Of a stretch of DNA of 64,000 bases, positions 59,667 to 64,000 are shown piece after piece. The notes below the pieces were generated by a model. The model was not told where the DNA came from, ran no database searches, and was given only the letters and a program-made list of their open reading frames with translations. The DNA comes from an uncultured Hungatella sp. (GTDB lineage: Bacteria; Bacillota; Clostridia; Lachnospirales; Lachnospiraceae). The translations under genes and the position numbers were made by a program. Position 1 is the first letter of the stretch; every line of letters starts with the position of its first letter. The stretch is taken from NCBI GenBank assembly GCA_910585435.1, contig CAJUEJ010000015.1, positions 1 through 64,000 of the forward strand. The letters run 5' to 3'.

Positions 59667-59873
59667 ATGTCAAAAAAGAAAAAAGATGAACCCTTTGACC
59701 CGAAAAATCTGACACCGGAGGAATTGTTAAAATACGAGATTGCCACAGAATTGGGGCTTAGCGATAAAGTTTTGAAGCATGGGTGGAAAAGCCTGACGTC
59801 CAAAGAGAGCGGAAGGATCGGAGGGCTGGTTACAAAGAAAAAAAGAGAGATGAAGAAGGAGGCCCTGGGGTAA
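59667..59873 (+). CDS. Alpha/beta-type small acid-soluble spore protein
   Basis: 68 aa. The core is diagnostic of the SASP family: LLKYEIATELGLSDKVLKHG, then WKSLTSKESGRIGGLVTKKK, which carries the conserved Glu-x-Gly-x3-Gly region cleaved by the germination protease in typical members. These proteins coat spore DNA and protect it from damage. The Lys-rich N-terminus is unusual compared with the classical Ala/Gln-rich form, placing it nearer the SspF-like group. It is direct evidence that the organism makes endospores. Confidence 0.88.
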   Translation: MSKKKKDEPFDPKNLTPEELLKYEIATELGLSDKVLKHGWKSLTSKESGRIGGLVTKKKREMKKEALG

Positions 59874-59894
59874 CAAAGAGTTTTTCCATGAGCC

Positions 59895-59923
59895 TTGAAA
59901 AACCATGCTCCCTGTGTTATAAT
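59895..59923 (+). promoter_or_regulatory. Promoter of the BMP/nucleoside ABC transporter operon
   Basis: TTGAAA (59895-59900), a 17-base spacer and an extended -10, TGTTATAAT (TATAAT at 59918-59923). A small hairpin ACTGG/CCAGT (59931-59944) lies in the short leader before the AAGGAGG. Confidence 0.85.
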
Positions 59924-59963
59924 CCCTTTAACTGGAGGTCCAGTAAAAAGGAGGAAAAGCACT

Positions 59964-61154
59964 ATGAAAAGAAAGATGTTAGCGTTACTTATGGCAGTGA
60001 CTATGACAGCCGGCCTGACAGCATGCGGCGGCAGTGACAGCGGCAGCCAGACAACTGCAGGGGCAGACAGCGCCACCACAGCGGCTGCAGAGACCACGAC
60101 GGCTGCGGCCAAGGCGGAGACAGAAGCTCCCAAGACAGCCAGTGAATCATCTGACGGCGGCTATGAGCTGGCATTGGTGACCGATCTTGGAACGATTGAC
60201 GACAAGTCCTTTAACCAGGGTGCATGGGAAGGCATGACCAAGTATGCAGAGGAGAATAACATTACCTATAAATACTATCAGCCTCAGGAGGGAACTACAG
60301 ATTCTTATCTGGAGACCATCGGCCTGGCAGTGGAGGGCGGCGCAAAGCTGATTGTGTGTCCGGGCTTCTTATTCGAAGAACCGGTATATCTGGCTCAGGA
60401 TGAGTATGCGGACATTACCTTTATTCTTCTGGACGGCGAGCCTCACAGCGGCGATTATTCCGAGTACAGAACCAATGACAACGTAATGCCTATCCTGTTC
60501 CAGGAGGATGAGGCAGGCTTCCTGGCCGGCTATGCGGCGGTGAAGGACGGCTATACCAAGTTAGGCTTTATGGGCGGCATGGCAGTTCCGGCAGTTATCC
60601 GCTATGGCTACGGCTTTATCGAGGGTGCAGAGTATGCAGCAGCAGAGATGGGCATAGACGGCATCCAGGTAATGTACAATTACACCGGCCAGTTCGCAGC
60701 TACCCCGGAGGCACAGTCCATGGCAGCTTCCTGGTATCAGAACGGAACAGAGGTGGTATTCGGCTGCGGCGGAGCTGTAGGCAACTCTGTCATGGCAGCA
60801 GCTCAGGAGAAGGGCGCAAAGGTTATCGGTGTGGACGTTGACCAGAGCTTTGAGTCCGATACTGTTATCACTTCCGCTATGAAGATGCTGGCCAATTCTG
60901 TTTATGACGGTGTGAAAGCATTTTATGACGGAAACTTCCCAGGGGGCAAGACTACTATATTTACTGCAGAAAATGCAGGCGTAGGCCTTCCCATGGAAAC
61001 TTCCAAGTTTAGTACCTTTACACAGGAGGATTACGACGGGATTATGGACAAGCTGATAAAGGGAGAGATCACGTTGACTCAGCCGTCTGCTGACAACAAC
61101 GATCCCACAAAGGATCTGACCTTATCCGCATCCACCGTTACATTTGTAGAGTAG
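59964..61154 (+). CDS. BMP-family lipoprotein, nucleoside ABC transporter binding protein
   Basis: 396 aa from ATG 59964 (AAAAGGAGG). The lipobox LTAC places Cys21 as the lipidated residue. A Thr/Ala-rich tether (about 25-60) is followed by the BMP fold: YELALVTDLGTIDDKSFNQG, AWEGMTKYAEE, LIVCPGFLFEEPVYLAQDEY, GFMGGMAVPAVIRYGYGFIEG and VVFGCGGAVGNSVMAAAQEK. Relatives such as PnrA, BmpA and BmpA/NupN-type proteins bind purine or other nucleosides outside the membrane. It is followed by its ATPase and permease genes. Confidence 0.93.
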   Translation: MKRKMLALLMAVTMTAGLTACGGSDSGSQTTAGADSATTAAAETTTAAAKAETEAPKTASESSDGGYELALVTDLGTIDDKSFNQGAWEGMTKYAEENNITYKYYQPQEGTTDSYLETIGLAVEGGAKLIVCPGFLFEEPVYLAQDEYADITFILLDGEPHSGDYSEYRTNDNVMPILFQEDEAGFLAGYAAVKDGYTKLGFMGGMAVPAVIRYGYGFIEGAEYAAAEMGIDGIQVMYNYTGQFAATPEAQSMAASWYQNGTEVVFGCGGAVGNSVMAAAQEKGAKVIGVDVDQSFESDTVITSAMKMLANSVYDGVKAFYDGNFPGGKTTIFTAENAGVGLPMETSKFSTFTQEDYDGIMDKLIKGEITLTQPSADNNDPTKDLTLSASTVTFVE

Positions 61155-61182
61155 TTTCAGGTTATAAATTATTTTAATGTTC

Positions 61183-61215
61183 AGAAAAGAGGTGCAAGAT
61201 TTGCACCCCTTTTCT
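61183..61215 (+). terminator. Intra-operon hairpin after the BMP gene (attenuator)
   Basis: AGAAAAGAGGTGCAA (61183-61197) and TTGCACCCCTTTTCT (61201-61215) form a 15-bp stem with one mismatch and a 3-base loop, with a T run inside the 3' arm. It could partly end or protect the transcript, giving excess binding protein over transporter subunits. Confidence 0.65.
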
Positions 61216-61372
61216 GTATATGTACTTCAGGAGTCTCTCCTAAAAGGCCTTCCGATGGAATTATCCTGCAAAGTCTCGCCAGGTAGAATGGGGCCTGGGA
61301 AGGAGAACCCCCAGGAGTACATGAAACAGGAGCCGCCTTCCCGGCGCTCTCCGAATGATAAGGGGGTTTTTG

Positions 61373-62917
61373 ATGGATTACGTAATCGAGATGCTTCACA
61401 TCACAAAGAAATTTCCGGGTATTATCGCCAATGATGATATTACGATCCAGCTGAAAAAAGGTGAGATTCATGCGCTGCTTGGAGAAAACGGGGCAGGCAA
61501 GTCCACCCTGATGAGTGTGTTGTTCGGCCTGTACCAGCCGGAAAAGGGAACTATAAAAGTAAAGGGGCAGGAGGTAAAGATAAAGGGGCCTCTGGATGCC
61601 AACGCACTGGGCATCGGAATGGTGCACCAGCATTTTAAGCTGGTACATAATTTTACTGTACTTCAGAATATTGTATTAGGCATGGAGACCGTAAAGAAGG
61701 GCCTTCTGAAGATGGATGACGCCCGGAACAAGGTGATGGAGCTGAGCCGGCGCTACAACCTGTTTATCGATCCGGACGCCCTGATATCCGACATCACGGT
61801 GGGGATGCAGCAGAGAGTGGAGATTCTGAAGATGCTGTACCGTGACAATGAAATCATGATTTTTGATGAGCCGACAGCGGTTCTCACTCCCCAGGAGATT
61901 GACGAGCTGATGGCTATCATGAAAAATCTGACGGCAGAGGGGAAATCCATTCTGTTTATCACCCACAAATTAAACGAAATCAAGGCGGTGGCGGACCGAT
62001 GCAGCGTCCTGCGCCGGGGAAAATATATTGGAACCATTGACGTGGCATCTGCCTCCAAGGATGAGATGTCGGAGATGATGGTGGGCCGCAAGGTAAATCT
62101 GACGGTGGAGAAAACAGATGCAAAGCCGGGGGATGTGGTTCTGGAGGCAGATCACATTTCCATGGATGCCAGGCAGGAGGGGCATACCAAAAAGCTGGTT
62201 TCCGACGTCAGCTTCAAGGTACATCGGGGAGAGATCGTCTGCATCGCCGGAATCGACGGCAACGGGCAGACAGAGCTGGTTCAGGCCATCACAGGCCTCA
62301 GAAGCTTAAGCGCCGGCTCTATCCGGTTAAACGGGGAGGATGTGACGAAGAAATCCATCCGCTATAAGAACACCCACGGGCTGGCCCATATTCCGGAGGA
62401 TCGCCACAAGCATGGGCTGGTTTTAGACTACAACTTAGGCTACAATGCGGTGCTGCAGCAGTATTTCCAGCCGGAATTCCAGAGTCACGGATTCCTGAAA
62501 AATGATAAGATTTATGAATATGCGGATAAGCTGATCAGTAATTTTGATATCCGCAGCGGAGAGGGCGCAAGCACCATTACCAGAAGCATGTCCGGCGGCA
62601 ACCAGCAGAAGGTGATTGTGGCCCGCGAGATTTCCAGGGCCCATGATTTGCTTCTGGCGGTTCAGCCTACCAGAGGCCTGGATGTGGGAGCCATCGAATA
62701 TATCCATAAGGAACTGATAAAACAGAGAGATTCCGGTTCGGCGATTTTGCTAATATCCCTGGAGCTGGACGAGGTGATGAATCTAAGCGACAGGATTTTA
62801 GTGATTTTTGAAGGCCGCATCGTGGCAGAGCTGAATCCCAAGCAGGTGACTGTACAGGAGCTGGGCCTCTACATGGCAGGCTCCAGGAAAGAAGGTGGAA
62901 CAGATGAAGACAAATAA
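61373..62917 (+). CDS. Nucleoside ABC transporter ATP-binding protein (two-domain)
   Basis: 514 aa from ATG 61373 (AAGGGGG at 8 bases). It has two fused ABC domains. The first has Walker A GENGAGKST and Walker B EIMIFDEPTAVLTPQE. The second has a degenerate Walker A (GIDGNGQTE), a signature-like MSGGNQQKVIVAREI and LLAVQPTRGLDVGAIEYI. This is the arrangement of YufO/NupB and RbsA-type ATPases, where the second site is often inactive. It energises the permease pair encoded next. Confidence 0.94.
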   Translation: MDYVIEMLHITKKFPGIIANDDITIQLKKGEIHALLGENGAGKSTLMSVLFGLYQPEKGTIKVKGQEVKIKGPLDANALGIGMVHQHFKLVHNFTVLQNIVLGMETVKKGLLKMDDARNKVMELSRRYNLFIDPDALISDITVGMQQRVEILKMLYRDNEIMIFDEPTAVLTPQEIDELMAIMKNLTAEGKSILFITHKLNEIKAVADRCSVLRRGKYIGTIDVASASKDEMSEMMVGRKVNLTVEKTDAKPGDVVLEADHISMDARQEGHTKKLVSDVSFKVHRGEIVCIAGIDGNGQTELVQAITGLRSLSAGSIRLNGEDVTKKSIRYKNTHGLAHIPEDRHKHGLVLDYNLGYNAVLQQYFQPEFQSHGFLKNDKIYEYADKLISNFDIRSGEGASTITRSMSGGNQQKVIVAREISRAHDLLLAVQPTRGLDVGAIEYIHKELIKQRDSGSAILLISLELDEVMNLSDRILVIFEGRIVAELNPKQVTVQELGLYMAGSRKEGGTDEDK

Positions 62918-63998
62918 AAAGAAAAATTATGTGGGAGTGCTTTCTTCTGTGTTTGCCATTGTCATCGGGCTTTTAGTAGGGCTTGTGGTGCTTCTGCTGT
63001 GCAATCCGTCCCAGGCCCTTCCAGGGTTTGTCACGATTCTGACAGGGGCCCTGACCCATGGGATGAAAGGCGTGGGGCAGGTGTTTTATTATGCCACCCC
63101 TATTATTTTAACCGGCCTGTCCGTAGGGTTTGCATTTAAGACAGGGGTGTTCAATATCGGTACACCGGGACAGTTCCTGGTGGGAGCCTTCGGCGCTGTC
63201 TATGTAGGTATCCTGTGGGATAAGCTGGGAGGTGTCCACTGGGTTGTGGCCCTTCTTGCCAGTGTGATTATGGGAGCGTTGTGGGGGCTGATACCAGGAA
63301 TTTTAAAGGCATATTTCAATGTAAACGTGGTTATTTCCTGTATTATGATGAATTATATCGGGCTTTTTGCCGTGAACTGGACGGTGAAAAGCTATAAGCC
63401 CCTGTTCAATACCATGCGCAACGAATCCAAAAATGTAGCTGCCACGGCTCAGATCCCTAAAATGGGGCTGGACAAGCTGTTTCCGGGATCCAGTGTCAAC
63501 GGAGGGATCCTTATAGCCATTCTGGTGGTGATTTTAATCTATATCCTGTTAAACAAGACTACCTTTGGGTATGAGCTGAAGGCAGTGGGCTACAGCCCGG
63601 ACGCAGGAAAATATGCGGGAATCAATGAGAAGCGCAATATTATCGCGTCCATGCTGATTGCAGGCGCCATTGCAGGGCTGGGCGGAGGCCTTTTGTACCT
63701 GGCAGGAACCGGGAAGCATATCGAGATCAAGGACGTGCTGGGCTCCGAAGGTTTTACAGGGATCTCCGTGGCCCTTCTGGGACTGAGCCATCCGGTGGGC
63801 GTGCTGTTTTCAGGAATTTTTATCGCGTATCTCACGGCGGGAGGGTTTTACCTGCAGCTGTTTGAATTTTCTACGGAGATTATAGATATTATTGTGGCTG
63901 TGATTATCTATTTCAGTGCCTTTGCGCTGATTGTGCGGACGCTGATGGGAAGGCTTAAGGAGAAAAAACAGAAGAAAGACGGGGGGAGAGAGGCATGA
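62904..63998 (+). CDS. Nucleoside ABC transporter permease, first subunit
   Basis: 364 aa from ATG 62904, 14 bases inside the preceding gene; a GTG at 62895 is possible but AAGGTGG suits the ATG. Around nine hydrophobic segments with family signatures: FYYATPIILTGLSVGFAFKT, GVFNIGTPGQFLVGAFGAVY, GLIPGILKAYFNVNVVISCI, NTIMMNYI-like IMMNYIGLFAVNW, and the ATPase-contact loop AVGYSPDAGKYAGINEKRNI. This is the YufP/NupP type of BPD_transp_2 permease. The gene is complete. Confidence 0.92.
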   Translation: MKTNKKKNYVGVLSSVFAIVIGLLVGLVVLLLCNPSQALPGFVTILTGALTHGMKGVGQVFYYATPIILTGLSVGFAFKTGVFNIGTPGQFLVGAFGAVYVGILWDKLGGVHWVVALLASVIMGALWGLIPGILKAYFNVNVVISCIMMNYIGLFAVNWTVKSYKPLFNTMRNESKNVAATAQIPKMGLDKLFPGSSVNGGILIAILVVILIYILLNKTTFGYELKAVGYSPDAGKYAGINEKRNIIASMLIAGAIAGLGGGLLYLAGTGKHIEIKDVLGSEGFTGISVALLGLSHPVGVLFSGIFIAYLTAGGFYLQLFEFSTEIIDIIVAVIIYFSAFALIVRTLMGRLKEKKQKKDGGREA

Positions 63999-64000
63999 AT
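63995..64000 (+). CDS. Start of the second nucleoside transporter permease (cut by window end)
   Basis: An ATG at 63995 overlaps the TGA of the first permease gene (ATGA), behind GGGGAGAGAGGC. Only Met and Asn lie in the window. By analogy with other BMP-type operons this should be the YufQ/NupQ-type permease. Confidence 0.6.

Overview
The window looks like chromosome from a gut-type, anaerobic, spore-forming member of the Lachnospiraceae (Clostridium/Enterocloster/Hungatella-like). The reasons are mid-range GC with strong AGGAGG ribosome sites, an alpha/beta-type small acid-soluble spore protein, a YjfB-type putative motility protein, short HisG with HisZ, rubredoxin, YitT proteins, a BMP-type nucleoside transporter, and many GNAT, LRR and SLH-like proteins. 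This assignment is inference from gene content. I see no rRNA, tRNA, transposase, phage or CRISPR genes.

Layout. 0.3-3.7 kb: a large secreted protein with a Glu-rich repeat tract, a papain-like domain, BspA-type LRRs and SLH-like repeats. 4.0-17.2 kb: a co-directional catabolic island. It has a lipoprotein-type sugar ABC transporter, a GHL6-like glycosidase, two tandem paralogous GH67/GH20-like hydrolases, an iron-type alcohol dehydrogenase, a LarA-family nickel-pincer racemase/epimerase and an IclR regulator. A consensus promoter followed by nested operator-like repeats sits at its head. 17.4-22 kb: a 51-aa rubredoxin on the minus strand, an apparently autoregulated three-gene cassette (unknown protein, XRE regulator, DUF1835/DUF3658 protein) and a hybrid histidine kinase. 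22-25.6 kb: galE behind a long stem-loop leader, a PurF homologue that has lost its glutaminase nucleophile, and a YitT protein. 25.6-29.5 kb: hisZ-hisG-hisD-hisB. 29.5-36.7 kb: a zinc-ribbon/LRR membrane protein, topB, GNAT, a lipoprotein serpin and a dCMP deaminase.

36.7-41.5 kb: yjfB (minus), then an XpaC-like, SBP-vWA, TelA and GNAT cluster. 41.4-45.3 kb: a ROK repressor divergent from an SDR dehydrogenase and an FGGY kinase, with palindromic operators between them. 45.4-51.2 kb: YitT, a six-copy tandem repeat, LysR, a LURP-one-like protein, a Big_14-like lipid-free membrane protein and a Na/Pi cotransporter. 51.4-57.1 kb: a glycosyltransferase fused to a MarR-like domain, a small membrane protein, a solitary OLD-family nuclease with a cysteine cluster, AraC, DUF3795 and Cdd1-like proteins. 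57.2-59.6 kb: a PadR-HAAS-DUF4097-PspC envelope operon. 59.6-64 kb: the SASP gene, then a BMP lipoprotein, ABC ATPase and permease of a nucleoside importer, running off the right end at the second permease.

The most interesting items are the LarA-containing glycoside island, the PurF homologue without glutaminase residues, the GT2-MarR fusion, the DUF1835 cassette with its operator, the XpaC/SBP-vWA/TelA cluster and the OLD nuclease with a CxxCxxC cluster. All functional claims come from reading motifs and context; no database search was run.
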